DNA of 64,000 bases from Leptospira noguchii serovar Panama str. CZ214 (GCF_000306255.2 NZ_AKWY02000034.1:310001-374000), one strand, 5' to 3'. Positions 13,940 through 30,508 are shown, numbered from the stretch's first letter. Notes: generated by a model not told the origin, from the letters alone. Made by a program: numbers and translations.

Positions 13940-14299
13940 TTATTGCTTTTTACTTAAGAGATGTTTTAGTTCATCTAAGGTATTTTTTGCGGCTGCTTTG
14001 AGAGGTTCTGGAATAGAAGATTCAATTTCAGCAGAAAGCCGAATAAAATTTTCCTGAAGTTTTGCAAACGCTTGTTGTCTGCTTTCTTCTCCCTTTGAAA
14101 GAATTTCGGTTGCATCTTGAACCGTTTTATTGAGAAGTTCTCGAACCCTGTTGGCTTCCAGACTTTTGTTGATTTCACCTTTAGCCCTCAGTTCCTGGTA
14201 GATTGTATCCAATTCGGCCAGGGACTGTTTAACTTTCTCTTCTCCGTTTTGAAATAGTGCGATTCCTGCGTTTAGAATATCCATCAATAACCTTTCCAA
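13940..14299 (-). CDS. phasin-like (polyhydroxyalkanoate granule-associated) protein
   Basis: 119 residues, almost entirely amphipathic helix (from LNAGIALFQNGEEKVKQSLAEL to AAAKNTLDELKHLLSKKQ), matching the phasin-related/PhaI-type family that coats lipid or PHA granules or acts as a small chaperone. The TTG at 14299 has a strong AGGAG seven bases upstream; the alternative ATG at 14284 has AAAGG. The upstream minus-strand genes include an alpha/beta hydrolase, which makes a granule or lipid role attractive, but no PHA synthase (lipase box with Cys) is present in the window. Confidence 0.7.
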   Translation of the reverse strand: MERLLMDILNAGIALFQNGEEKVKQSLAELDTIYQELRAKGEINKSLEANRVRELLNKTVQDATEILSKGEESRQQAFAKLQENFIRLSAEIESSIPEPLKAAAKNTLDELKHLLSKKQ

Positions 14300-14380
14300 T
14301 TTGATTCTCCTTTTAATCTACCGGTTGAGCTTGATAACTGATACCGGTTCTAAGTCGTCTCTTTTTTAAAACTATATCAA

Positions 14381-14964
<584 letters not shown>

Positions 14965-15016
14965 GGAGGCTATCCTTCTAATCCTTTGGTGTCAAATTCT
15001 TTACTTATTGGGAAAA

Positions 15017-16888
<1,872 letters not shown>

Positions 16889-17112
16889 ACTACTGCCAGG
16901 ATTATCGGTGAAAACTTTTGTGCCAACCTGGATTTAAACAAATTTTTAGTCTTTTTAAGCGAATTCTTTCTAAAAAAATTCAGGTTTAAACGAATTGAAA
17001 TTGGAAATAAAAATTATAAAGTGAGTAAAAAACTTTTTGATACTCAGAAAAATATTTTCTTTAAAAAATAGATTCAAAAATTATAAAATACTATTGTATC
17101 AAATATCTGTTT

Positions 17113-17725
17113 TTATAATATAACTCCGAGCGTGCCTGCGACAATGGAATTTTCCTTTTCTGAACGATTGTAAACGACTTGATGTCGCATGGCCGCGTCT
17201 CTCCAAGTTTGCGCATATGCGGGATTGTTAAGCGAAGTTTTATTTGTGATCCATGGATCGAGTTTTAATCTGTGATTGATTTGAGATTTCGATTTGAATA
17301 TTTACTTTTTCTAAAGTGGATATTAAAACGAAAAGTTCTTTCAATACTTCATCCGGTTTTTTGAAGTAAGGAAAGTCAATGTGTTCCGCATTCAGGAATT
17401 TCAATCGTTCCGGATTGATTTTACGCAGGCGGGAAAGAATCAATTTACCGGTCATCTTAAGCGCATTTTGAATCGCCCTTATAAAATCGGAACCCAAAGC
17501 GGTATAAATTTTTTTAAATCGATCGTCTCGATTTGAACGGGGCAGTAGAAGCCGATGTCCTTTTCCCGGTACGGTTTCGGTTTTCCGACTCGGATCCGAA
17601 AGATATGTTTTTTCTTTTAAGATCATTTGTTGAGAGTTGTTTGATCCTTTACAAAAATAAAATATACTGATCGAAAACAAAATGAAAATGGAAAGTAAGG
17701 GTTTTGTATAAAACGATCGAATCAA
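17113..17725 (-). pseudogene. lipoprotein gene interrupted by a frameshift near its 3' end
   Basis: The first frame (17725 to 17240, TTG start) encodes a lipoprotein-like signal (FILFSISIFYFCKG) and a helical domain ending ISNQSQIKTRSMDHK. In the next frame the sequence from about 17280 to 17113 reads as convincing protein without a stop: INHRLKLDPWITNKTS, then AYAQTWRDAAMRHQVVYN and IVAGTLGVIL. Joining ...NIQIEIS to NHRLKLDPW restores a continuous product of about 205 residues, so a one-base indel between about 17300 and 17245 has split the gene. It could also be a sequencing error. Function unknown. Confidence 0.65.
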
Positions 17726-17732
17726 TTGCTTT

Positions 17733-17773
17733 CAAGATACGGCGCTTAAATAAAAATAAGACGCCGCATCTTG
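17733..17773. other. stem-loop between two lipoprotein genes
   Basis: CAAGATACGGCG (17733-17744) pairs with CGCCGCATCTTG (17762-17773) with one mismatch, giving a 12-bp stem and a 17-nt loop. There is no T run after the minus-strand stem, so it is more likely an mRNA-processing or bidirectional structure than a standard terminator. Confidence 0.45.
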
Positions 17774-17789
17774 GTCTGCGAATATAGAG

Positions 17790-18269
17790 TTATTGACTCG
17801 TGTATTCTTTTGCGAACTTATCGGACGCTGCGTTCAGAGTGTTTGCAGCCTTTTCGAAATCTTGATTGATTCGATTGAGAACTTGATTGATTTCGTTTCC
17901 ATCTGCTTTGTCGCCTAAGCCGCGTAATTCGATCAAACGTTTGTAGTCTTTACTCACGATGTTCAAATAAGTTTCGAGCGCTTGCACACTCGCATTTTTA
18001 AAACTTGCATCACCTTTGAAATCGCCGATTCCTTTCAACTTATCAAGGGAAGAAACGAGTTTGGTTTCCCAAGCCTTTCTAACACTTTCCGCATTTGCGA
18101 GGTCTTCTTTTTCCATCGCAGCGTTTAACGCGTCCAAGTCGGTAATGGAAGAATTTAAAACTTCCATAATCTTGTTGTTGTAGTCGACCGGATCCTGTTT
18201 ACAGCCGGAAGCCAAAAGAAAAATGCAACCTAAGGTTGCGGCAAGTTTAAGTATGTTCTGTGTTTTCAT
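17790..18269 (-). CDS. putative lipoprotein, helical, unknown function
   Basis: 159 residues. The signal peptide MKTQNILKLAATLGCIFLLASGC has a clear lipobox (LASGC, Cys23). The mature part is entirely helical (NKIMEVLNSSITDLDALNAAMEKEDLANAESVRKAWETKLVSS, then FKNASVQALETYLNIVSKDYKRLIEL) and resembles four-helix-bundle Leptospira surface lipoproteins. It is likely at the inner leaflet of the outer membrane or at the surface. The frameshifted lipoprotein gene lies downstream with a stem-loop between. Confidence 0.85.
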   Translation of the reverse strand: MKTQNILKLAATLGCIFLLASGCKQDPVDYNNKIMEVLNSSITDLDALNAAMEKEDLANAESVRKAWETKLVSSLDKLKGIGDFKGDASFKNASVQALETYLNIVSKDYKRLIELRGLGDKADGNEINQVLNRINQDFEKAANTLNAASDKFAKEYTSQ

Positions 18270-19249
18270 GTCGGTAATATCTGAATCGTAACCGGGAATT
18301 ACAATGATAAACCGGGTTAAAAAAACGTAGGTTTTTTGCGAATTATAATTTTGATAGGTTTCTTTGTTTTGCCGATAAAGTTCAATTTAAAATCACTTCG
18401 AATTATAATTCGTCGTGAATTTGTCAAAAACCGGTACGAAAACTTGGGTATTTCTTTTTAGAGGTGAGTGGGACTTTTTTTATTCAAATTTGGGCGTGTC
18501 CCTACTGTATTTTAGTTTTTTAAAAAAATCTTTTGAAGAGAGACCGCAGGGTCGCGTTTTCTAATAAGCTCGCGTATTTATTTTGTAAATCGGATAGAAA
18601 TTTTTAAACCGTATGTTTTAATCCATGAGTTTCAAATCTAAGATTTTAAGTAGAAAGAGTTTGTTTTAAAATTCAATTTTTCTTCCAAAATTTTTTAAAA
18701 GTAAAATAAAGACCTGGAGCAGAACGAGTTGAAAAGAAGTGATCTCAAAATGTGGGAACTCATACAAAAATTGTAATAACAATAGTATTTTATAAGTTTC
18801 TAATAAAATACAGATCTCCCACAAAGCAGTTACATCTCAATATTTGTAAATTTTCCAGTAGTTTATTATTGAATTTTCGTAATCTTGAAACTTGAACTTT
18901 CCAGAGATAAATTTAAAAAAATCGTAAATGAGTTTTATAAAATCATTGAATGTAAGTTTGTCAAGGAGCTACGTTTTTATTTAACTGAATAAAAAATAGA
19001 GTTTTTGGAAAATTCTATAGTAAAGATTAGCAAAGCTGCTTCAATCATTCATTTAAATGTAACGAAAATAGATAAAGAATTAATTTTTTAACAATTCTAA
19101 TGTATAAGCGATTACTTTTAGAAAAAAATTTTTATTTTCTTATACTAAATTTAAGTCAACTTAAGTTAAGTTTTAGAAGTTTAGAATATTCTGTTAAATT
19201 ATTGAAATTCAATAAATTAACTTAGACTCAAAATAAAATTTTATCCTAA
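18270..19249. other. 980-bp AT-rich intergenic region before the insertion sequence
   Basis: No coding region with a credible start is visible. It contains TGTGGGAACTCATACA (18751-18766), a copy of the dispersed 16-bp motif, and at about 18996-19101 a diverged copy of the GTTGTTGAAAAATT-type terminal-inverted-repeat element (reverse orientation, ending in AATTTTTTAACAATTCTA). Confidence 0.6.
18996..19101. repeat. diverged copy of ~105-bp TIR element (family B)
   Basis: The stretch runs from AGAGTTTTTGGAAAATTCTAT through AAGCTGCTTCAATCATTCATT to AATTAATTTTTTAACAATTCT. It shares the central GCTTCAATC block and both ends with the copies at 22493, 53033 and 62869. Confidence 0.6.
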
Positions 19250-20117
19250 GAGCCGGTCTCAAAACTGTTTGTAGAGAGAAAGGGTAATAATATCAATGTG
19301 AAATGGACAAATATTATTCAGAGATACCGGATGCACTTTGGAAACAAATAGCCCCATTAATCCCGAAAGAAAATGTAAATCCGAAAGGAGGTCGCAATCG
19401 AGTACCAACACGAGTAGTAATGTCAGGTATCATCTATCGAATGAAAACAGGCTGTCAGTGGCGTGCCATTCCGAATGAGTTTGGATCAGGCCAAACTTGT
19501 CACAGAAGATTTCAAGAATGGGAACGAGCAGGAGTATTCAAAAAGATTTATAAATCTATTTTAAAATATTATGATGTAAAGAATCAAATAGCATGGGACT
19601 GGGCTTCGATGGATTCGGCAATGGTTAAAGCTCCCAAAGGGGGAGCTTAACTGGGAAAAACCCTACAGACCGTGCCAAATTAGGTGTTAAACGGCATATT
19701 CTTACAGATGGAAATGGAATTCCTTTGGCAATTACATTGACTGGAGCTAACGTTCATGACAAACACGGTGTAAAAGATACGTTGAATTCAATCCTAATAT
19801 TTTCCGGAAAAAGAAGAAAGAAGCCAAAACATATTTGTTTAGATAAAGGTTATGATTTCAAAGATATAGAAGTTTTAATCAAAAGAAGAAACATTCAATC
19901 TCATATTCGGAAAAAAGGTGAAAAGCCTCTCATCGGTAAATATAAAGGAAAACCTAGACGTTGGGTCGTTGAAAGAACTAACAGTTGGCACAATCGATTC
20001 AGGGCTATCCTAATTCGTTGGGAAAGAAAATCTGAAAATTATCTTGCATCTCTTTATCTCGCAAGCTCTATCATTGCTTTTAACTTTTTTGATAGGTAGT
20101 TTTGAGACCGGCTCTAA
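19247..20117 (+). mobile_element. IS5-family (IS427-type) insertion sequence, complete, with TAA target duplication
   Basis: The element itself spans 19250-20114 (865 bp). Perfect terminal inverted repeats GAGCCGGTCTCAAAACT (left) and the complement (right) are flanked by TAA at 19247-19249 and 20115-20117, a 3-bp target duplication as expected for IS427-group elements. It holds one transposase gene in two overlapping frames. Intact ends and a direct repeat suggest a relatively recent insertion into a decayed, repeat-rich zone. Confidence 0.9.
19303..20099 (+). CDS. IS5-family transposase, two frames joined by -1 frameshift
   Basis: Frame A (19303-19650) starts MDKYYSEIPDALWKQIAPLIP and ends at the stop after MVKAPKGGA; frame B runs to 20099. 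Reading one G twice at AAAGGGGGAGC (19637-19646) links them as ...KAPKGGSLTGKNPTDRAKLGVKRH, which restores the IS427-type protein. DDE residues are visible: Asp in WASMDSAMVK, Asp in ILTDGNGIPLA, and Glu in RWVVERTNSWHNRF. The frameshift site has the slippery G run typical of this group, so expression by programmed frameshifting or transcriptional slippage is likely and the enzyme is probably functional. Confidence 0.87.
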
Positions 20118-20158
20118 GTCAAACGTCTTAAAAATTTAGTTTACACTCAATTCGAACA

Positions 20159-20418
20159 TTATGCTTTTGTAATTTCATTTTTTGAAAGTTCTTCTAGTTT
20201 TATTGTAGGCGGGAAGATTAGGTCTTCGGGTTTTAGCCAATTGAGGTCATATAGTTTTTGGAAGTAATGAACGAGTAGTAAGCCTATCATTTAGAATGCA
20301 CTGTCAATGGAGTTGATTAATCGAAACCTTTGATATGAACCTCAGATTTTTTCTTCCCAACTTGAAAAAAAATTTCTCGTTCCGCAATCACCGTACCCAG
20401 TCGATAGATATTTTTCAT
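20159..20418 (-). pseudogene. remnant of a paralogue of the 20633-20974 gene
   Basis: From ATG at 20418 the frame reads MKNIYRLGTVIAEREIFF, matching EFKLGTIIAERELFF of the neighbouring intact gene, and stops after about 33 codons. In another frame the sequence continues INSIDSAF-stop-MIGLLLVHYFQK to 20159, matching EDSMQSLQLAIKLIIINLSHFQK. The middle third (the part equivalent to MGKPKYL to AAYG) is missing. This is a duplicated gene destroyed by deletion, frameshift and nonsense mutation, only about 40 bp from the insertion sequence. Confidence 0.7.
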
Positions 20419-20632
20419 TGACGTTATTTTTAATAGTAAACACTCGCTTACTATCTTTTTTCAATCTATGAAAATAAGGTTTTGTCTTAAATATGGAAAT
20501 TGTACAAAAATTCAAATTGTACATAGATTTCTAAAATCAGTAAATTAAATAATAAAAACGTAATTGCGGAAACTATCACATTTTATCGAAAGATTTAATT
20601 TTATCAAAATACCTGAACTCAAGTAAGTGTGA

Positions 20633-20974
20633 TTACAGAGTTGTGTTTGAAGCCAGAAAAATTTTTGAGATAACCTTTTGTTCTTGTCCAAGCCAAATCA
20701 ATTTTCCAGATTGAGTTTTTTGAAAATGAGAAAGATTAATAATAATCAATTTTATTGCAAGTTGAAGAGATTGCATTGAATCTTCTCCATAGGCGGCACA
20801 TATTTTTTTGAATCCAATTCCTGTGATCTGTATCGGACAATACCAACTGTCTGATTTTTGAAGATATTTAGGTTTGCCCATTTTTACGATGATCTTTTGT
20901 TTTTTGCGTTTTGAGTGAAAGAAAAGTTCTCTTTCTGCAATTATAGTACCTAATTTAAATTCTTTTTCGATCAT
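20633..20974 (-). CDS. small conserved hypothetical protein (DUF6968-like)
   Basis: 113 residues, beginning MIEKEFKLGTIIAERELFF. The pattern IVKMGKPKY...SWYCPIQITGIGFKKICAAYGEDSMQSLQLAIKLI resembles a widespread small-protein family (I recall it as DUF6968; the label is from memory) marked by a GxP turn, WYCPxQI and a helix with D-S-x-Q-(A/S)-L-Q-L. It is probably cytosolic; function unknown. A degenerate paralogue lies directly downstream. Confidence 0.65.
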   Translation of the reverse strand: MIEKEFKLGTIIAERELFFHSKRKKQKIIVKMGKPKYLQKSDSWYCPIQITGIGFKKICAAYGEDSMQSLQLAIKLIIINLSHFQKTQSGKLIWLGQEQKVISKIFLASNTTL

Positions 20975-21050
20975 AGTTTGTTTTATATTGATTCAGTTGA
21001 GAATGAATTGTCAAGATTTATATAATAAAAAAGGTTCTTGGTCGTGTTCG

Positions 21051-21428
21051 CTACCAAAAATCGTCTGAATCCTGCGCGAAAATTTTCGTAAGAATTTCGT
21101 TTAACAAAACTGATAAAAAAGAGTTATAAAGTTTTTTTACGACTTGGTATTCTTTAGAATTACAAGATTCTAAAATAGAATCGATTGCTTCAAATGCATC
21201 CGTAAAATCGATACCGTTTTCGAAGTCTTCGAATTTCAGATATTTACTTGGAAATTCAACTGTACTTTTTTCGATTATTTTAAACTGTTTGTATCCTCGG
21301 GCATAGGCATAATCGTTAAATGAGGTTTGCGTATTCGAGAACGATCGTATTAATTTCTGGAAAAGAAGTTTTCCAATGTTTTTTAAGTTTTTTGAATATA
21401 GTAGAAGTAGACTTGATAAAGTTAACAC
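21051..21428 (-). CDS. hypothetical protein coupled to the ankyrin pseudogene
   Basis: 125 residues with a mildly hydrophobic N-terminus and a helical acidic C-terminus (LKFEDFENGIDFTDAFEAIDSILESCNSKEYQVVKKLYNSF). The only plausible start is GTG at 21428, which overlaps the last codons of the ankyrin frame (TCGTGTTAA), and there is a stop codon two codons upstream. No clear ribosome site is seen. It may be a real second gene of the ankyrin pair; no family recognised. Confidence 0.45.
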   Translation of the reverse strand: MLTLSSLLLLYSKNLKNIGKLLFQKLIRSFSNTQTSFNDYAYARGYKQFKIIEKSTVEFPSKYLKFEDFENGIDFTDAFEAIDSILESCNSKEYQVVKKLYNSFLSVLLNEILTKIFAQDSDDFW

Positions 21429-22271
21429 GATCTATTTTTGATAAAAAACTGTGCAGACTTTTTTGGATTTTTTTTTGAAAGAAGTTCAAAAAGTTCTTTT
21501 TGATCGGTTCTAAGTTTTTGAACCATAGATAAAAGTTCTGAATCTAAATTAAAAGATACATTTCCAGAAAGTAAATTTTTTGTTCTTTCTTTCTTTCTTT
21601 TTCTGACAGATCTATTGGCTTTTTTCCTTCATTATCGATTATTTCTTTATCTGCTCCAGCTGGAGAAACATTTGGATAAGATATTGATCATCTGTTTTTG
21701 CTGCTTCATGTAAAACGGTTCTTCCTTCTGAATTTTTAGAATTTATATTGGAACCAGCATTTAGTAAAATAGGAACACATTTTAAAGAATTATAATTTAC
21801 GGTCCAGTGCAGAGGAGTTTCGTTTTCTAAATTGACTTGGTTTGGATCTAAATCTTCTTTTCTAAAAGAAATTCTAAAATAGAAATTTGATTGTTTAAGG
21901 CAGCATAATGAAGCAAAGAAGTTTAATCGTTATCCTTTTCAAATAAATTGGCTCCGTGGGGTTATGCAAAAGTTTTAATACTTTTAAACCTTCTTTTCTG
22001 CCCCAAGGAATTTTAAATGAAGGTGTGAATCCTTCTGGTTTTTAGAATTAACATCTGCTCCTAATTGAATTAGTTCTTCAATAATATCAATGTTACCGCT
22101 ATTTACAGAAATGTGAAGTGGTGTATTGCTCCAATTGTTTTTTGCTCCTTTATTCAAAGCGTAACAATTGATGTTTGCCCCTTCATTTAATAAATTTTTT
22201 ATTTTGGATATTTGTGGATTGGATTGTTCTGCTTCTCTAAGTAATTTAGAATTGTATAAATTGGATTCCAT
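21422..22271 (-). pseudogene. ankyrin-repeat protein gene, broken by several frameshifts and stops
   Basis: Starting MESNLYNSKLL at 22271, the first frame holds one good ankyrin repeat (NTPLHISVNSGNIDIIEELIQLGADVNSKN) and stops at 21984. Further pieces follow in other frames: HGANLFEKDND-stop-TSLLHYAALNNQISILEFLL; NETPLHWTVNYNSLKCVPILLNAGSNINSKN...GRTVLHEAAKTDD; AGADKEIIDNEGKKPIDLSEKE; and a tail ending AQFFIKNRSC at 21422. Together they would make a protein of about 280 residues with four or five repeats. A (TTCT)4 run at about 21583-21598 lies at one of the frame changes. Confidence 0.8.
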
Positions 22272-22492
22272 AAGAGGACGATAAAAATGAAAATTTGTTT
22301 CAAGTGTAAGAATAAATATAAAAATTTTTATTAGAATTTTTAAATTATAAATTATTTATATATAAATTAATAAAATGCATCATGTATTTTTAATATTAAA
22401 AATGGTGATTTATCTTAACACATTTCAATTGATTTTATCTATTTCACTTAGAATTACAAATAAAGAACCAATCCAATGATTTATATTTTAAT

Positions 22493-22580
22493 AATAGAGT
22501 TGTTGAAAAATGAATTCTCATCTGTTTGATAGAAAGGGTAGATTGAAGCAGTTTTGTTAATTATAACTTTCAATAATCTA
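22493..22580. repeat. copy of ~105-bp TIR element (family B)
   Basis: The left end AGAGTTGTTGAAAAATGAATT and the inner block GATTGAAGCAGTTTTGTTAA match the copy at 53033-53137; the right end is diverged (AACTTTCAATAATCTAA). Confidence 0.6.
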
Positions 22581-22961
22581 ATATAAGTTTGCAGAATAAA
22601 ATTTGAAAGAATTCAGCATTGCCGGGCCGTTTTCGGATCCAATTGATGAATTGCATGAGGGAAATGTAATGCGATATTTTGTATTTAATTATAACTTATT
22701 ATGGAACGCGATTTATCGAACGAATCGTAGGAAGCGGTGCATTGAGTTTAGGGAGTGAAGCACTGAGTTTGCAAGAATTGTTCTGCTGAAGTTTCCCTAT
22801 GCTTCAATTACTTTCGCATTAGTTCTATCGAACTTACATGAAGCGGCACTTTGTGATAGATATTTATCTATTCAATTTAATAAGGATGGATAAAAACGTT
22901 ACTTTCTAGTTTTAAATAATTTCCAAGTAGAAATAATACTTAACGGAATTTTATTTCAATC

Positions 22962-23137
22962 TGAGTTCGACGTAAGAAAATGAGAAAGAATTTTTTGAAA
23001 GTATGAGTTCCTACATTTAAGATTTGTTCGTAAAAATATGATTTGTGTGAGTTCCCACATTTTAGGAATCGATCTGTAGGGTTCAAAACCCAATTTTTTT
23101 CATAAAAATGAATCATAGATTTCTTACGTCGAACTCA
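22962..23137. repeat. MITE-like element, type copy: 176 bp with perfect 18-bp terminal inverted repeats
   Basis: The left end TGAGTTCGACGTAAGAAA (22962-22979) and right end TTTCTTACGTCGAACTCA (23120-23137) are perfect inverted repeats. Inside are two direct copies of the 16-bp motif 43 bp apart (23001, TATGAGTTCCTACA; 23044, TGTGTGAGTTCCCACA) and an inner GGGTTCAAAACCC dyad. It encodes no protein, so any movement would need a transposase supplied in trans. The Leptospira-type 46596-46805 and 11938-12470 elements are relatives. Confidence 0.85.
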
Positions 23138-23216
23138 CGTTATTTTATAGAAGTAGGGTTCATGAAATATTTGATTTGGAAAAACGATCGAAAGAATCTT
23201 CAAGCCATCATTTACG

Positions 23217-23875
<659 letters not shown>

Positions 23876-23927
23876 ATTCCAGTTTTTATGAGAAGTCTTG
23901 TTCTTCAAGTGAATTTCTCAAAAGAGA

Positions 23928-24482
23928 TTAAAAAGAATCGATCGAGGTTGGTATCAGAAATTGATTCGGATCTTGAAAAAAATCAGAAATGGTTTTATTT
24001 TCTGAATCAAAACAAAGATAGATCGATACGATTTTTTTATTTTTTTCCAAAAGAAAATAACGAATGGTAAGAGGGGTGTCGTAGACGTTTTTTTTTATTT
24101 CACCACCGATCATTTTAAAGTTAGGAAGTTTTGGAAATGAATTCGGAAATAAATCTTTTAGAATAGATTTGAGAGATTCTTCATTGGAAGGAAGCCCATC
24201 CCATTCTCGTAAAATCAACATCCAAGCTTTTCCCTGAGTAGGAATTATTTTCCAATGATTTCCGGTTCCAAGTTTTAGAACTTCTGCTTTTTCTGGAAAA
24301 CGGATTTTTACTATGTTTAATATAAAAGGAGTCAAATGATACGATAGATCTGGATTTAACGGATCGAGTGCTAACAAATCAAAGGATGAAGAAAAAATAA
24401 AACTGCTTAGAAAAATTAAGAAAGCTGGAAACTTTTTTTTAAAAAAATTGTTTTGAATCTTTTTTTTAATAAAGGATTTCAT
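23928..24482 (-). CDS. putative secreted protein, unknown function
   Basis: About 184 residues from the ATG at 24482, which lies inside the end of the upstream gene (overlap of 17 bases). The N-terminus is basic then hydrophobic (FPAFLIFLSSFIFSSSFDLLALDP), a signal peptide. The mature part has alternating strands (WKIIPTQGKAWMLILREWDG, LTIRYFLLEKNKKIVSIYLCFD) suggesting a small beta-rich periplasmic domain. No known motif. It is the last gene of the response regulator-HEAT operon. Confidence 0.7.
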   Translation of the reverse strand: MKSFIKKKIQNNFFKKKFPAFLIFLSSFIFSSSFDLLALDPLNPDLSYHLTPFILNIVKIRFPEKAEVLKLGTGNHWKIIPTQGKAWMLILREWDGLPSNEESLKSILKDLFPNSFPKLPNFKMIGGEIKKNVYDTPLTIRYFLLEKNKKIVSIYLCFDSENKTISDFFQDPNQFLIPTSIDSF

Positions 24483-24966
24483 CCAGAGCCAGTTCCTTAA
24501 ATTCAACAAGATCAAAAACCGGAATGGAGAATTTATCTTTTTTTTCTTCTAAACTAATTTCGGAAACCTTTTTAAAAAGTGGAACTGTGGAAACTTGAAA
24601 GACGATCAAACCTTCCCAGCGGCCATTTACTTCGTATGCGGCGCCTTCCGAAAGTTTACGAACCTGTCTAAGTTTAGATTTGTCGAATTTATTAATTCTA
24701 TATTTATAATATACTGTTTCTCCATTCCAGTCGTAAAAGATTGCGTAGTTTCCTTTGAGTTCTTGAAAAAAAAGTTTTAACGAATTTGGGGATTCGGAAG
24801 ATAAGGATTCTTTAATATCGGAAATTCGAGGCTCTGAAAGAGGGATCGAATTTCTATATGTAGAAGCGGCTCTGTGGACCTCTTGGGCAAAAATGGATAG
24901 GGTTGAAATATTAAAAAGAAAGAAACTAAAATATAATATTTTTAGAATATTCAGAAAATATAACAA
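24466..24966 (-). CDS. putative secreted protein, unknown function
   Basis: 166 residues starting with TTG at 24966, just after the TGA of the HEAT-repeat gene, with GAGGA upstream. The signal peptide (ILKILYFSFFLFNISTLSIFAQ) ends in a likely AQ/EV cleavage. The mature part contains FFQELKGNYAIFYDWNGETVYYKYRINKF and RWEGLIVFQVSTVPLF, a beta-rich pattern. It shares its 3' end with the start of the next secreted protein. No family recognised. Confidence 0.68.
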   Translation of the reverse strand: MLYFLNILKILYFSFFLFNISTLSIFAQEVHRAASTYRNSIPLSEPRISDIKESLSSESPNSLKLFFQELKGNYAIFYDWNGETVYYKYRINKFDKSKLRQVRKLSEGAAYEVNGRWEGLIVFQVSTVPLFKKVSEISLEEKKDKFSIPVFDLVEFKELALDEILY

Positions 24967-24970
24967 AATA

Positions 24971-26688
<1,718 letters not shown>

Positions 26689-26754
26689 TTTGTCCCAAAT
26701 CGGAAACTATCTTTAGAAATACAATTGCGTCAAGAGTATATCTTTAAGATTTAT

Positions 26755-28092
<1,338 letters not shown>

Positions 28093-28136
28093 ATTTAAAG
28101 TGCCGTTTGGATTTGTAACGAGCTGGTAGATGAATT

Positions 28137-28640
28137 CTAATCCTCTTCTTTTTTAGAATCTTCTTCTTCGTCTTCATCCTCATCAAAGTCTTCTTCATCC
28201 TCGTTGTCATCATCCTCATCTTCGTCGTCATCCTCATCGTCGTCATCATCTTCATCCAGAGAATCTTCGTCGTCATCTTCGCCATCAAGAATTGGGCGAG
28301 GCGCTTCTTCTGGAATGAAATCTTCTTCTGTATCTTCTTCTGCGATTGGAGCTTGAGGAGCTTCGAAAAGTCCATTGAATTTAGAGTAGGATTCGTTTGT
28401 AAGATTAGCTTCTCTATCGAGTTTGATTCTTTCTTCTTTTGTAAAATATTGGTACTGTATTTCTTCGCTGGCGAGTGCAAACATTGCTTGAACGGCTAGT
28501 TTTCTAGCCTTGATTTTTTTAGGCAATTCCAGTCTTTCGATTCGGTCTAACGTATGGAATCCAGCAACAGCTTTTTCATATTTGTTACGTTTTGCTAATT
28601 CGATAAGAGTGACGATGTCAAATTCTGAATTTTGGTTCAT
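28137..28640 (-). CDS. small helical protein with very acidic Asp/Glu tail; possibly RNA-polymerase omega-like
   Basis: 167 residues from the ATG at 28640 (AGGGA upstream); an earlier ATG would add 23 non-conserved residues. The N-terminal ~65 residues are helical ([60 protein letters not shown]), and the C-terminal ~70 are almost only Asp and Glu with few other residues. The helical part, ending in a basic helix then an IQY strand, is reminiscent of RpoZ (omega) of spirochaetes, which is a low-confidence suggestion. The acidic tail could bind basic proteins or metals. Confidence 0.75.
   Translation of the reverse strand: MNQNSEFDIVTLIELAKRNKYEKAVAGFHTLDRIERLELPKKIKARKLAVQAMFALASEEIQYQYFTKEERIKLDREANLTNESYSKFNGLFEAPQAPIAEEDTEEDFIPEEAPRPILDGEDDDEDSLDEDDDDDEDDDEDEDDDNEDEEDFDEDEDEEEDSKKEED

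Positions 28641-30508
<1,868 letters not shown>

Larger units (their letters stand above)
22272..23216. other. 945-bp non-coding region with two repeat elements
   Basis: No gene is visible. It contains a copy of the ~105-bp TIR element (22493-22580) and the best-preserved copy of the 176-bp MITE-like element (22962-23137). Between them (about 22640-22860) are degenerate stretches with CATTGAGTTTAGGGAG and GAACGAATCGTAGG that resemble other dispersed Leptospira-type repeats near 52650 and 63130. Confidence 0.55.

Noticed and set aside
17790..18269. Specific named Leptospira lipoprotein such as LipL32, LipL41 or a Loa22-type protein
   Set aside because: Sequence lacks the signatures of those proteins, so no symbol was given.
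19010..22300. Integrated prophage or plasmid
   Set aside because: No integrase, phage structural gene or replication protein is visible; only one IS and small repeats are supported.
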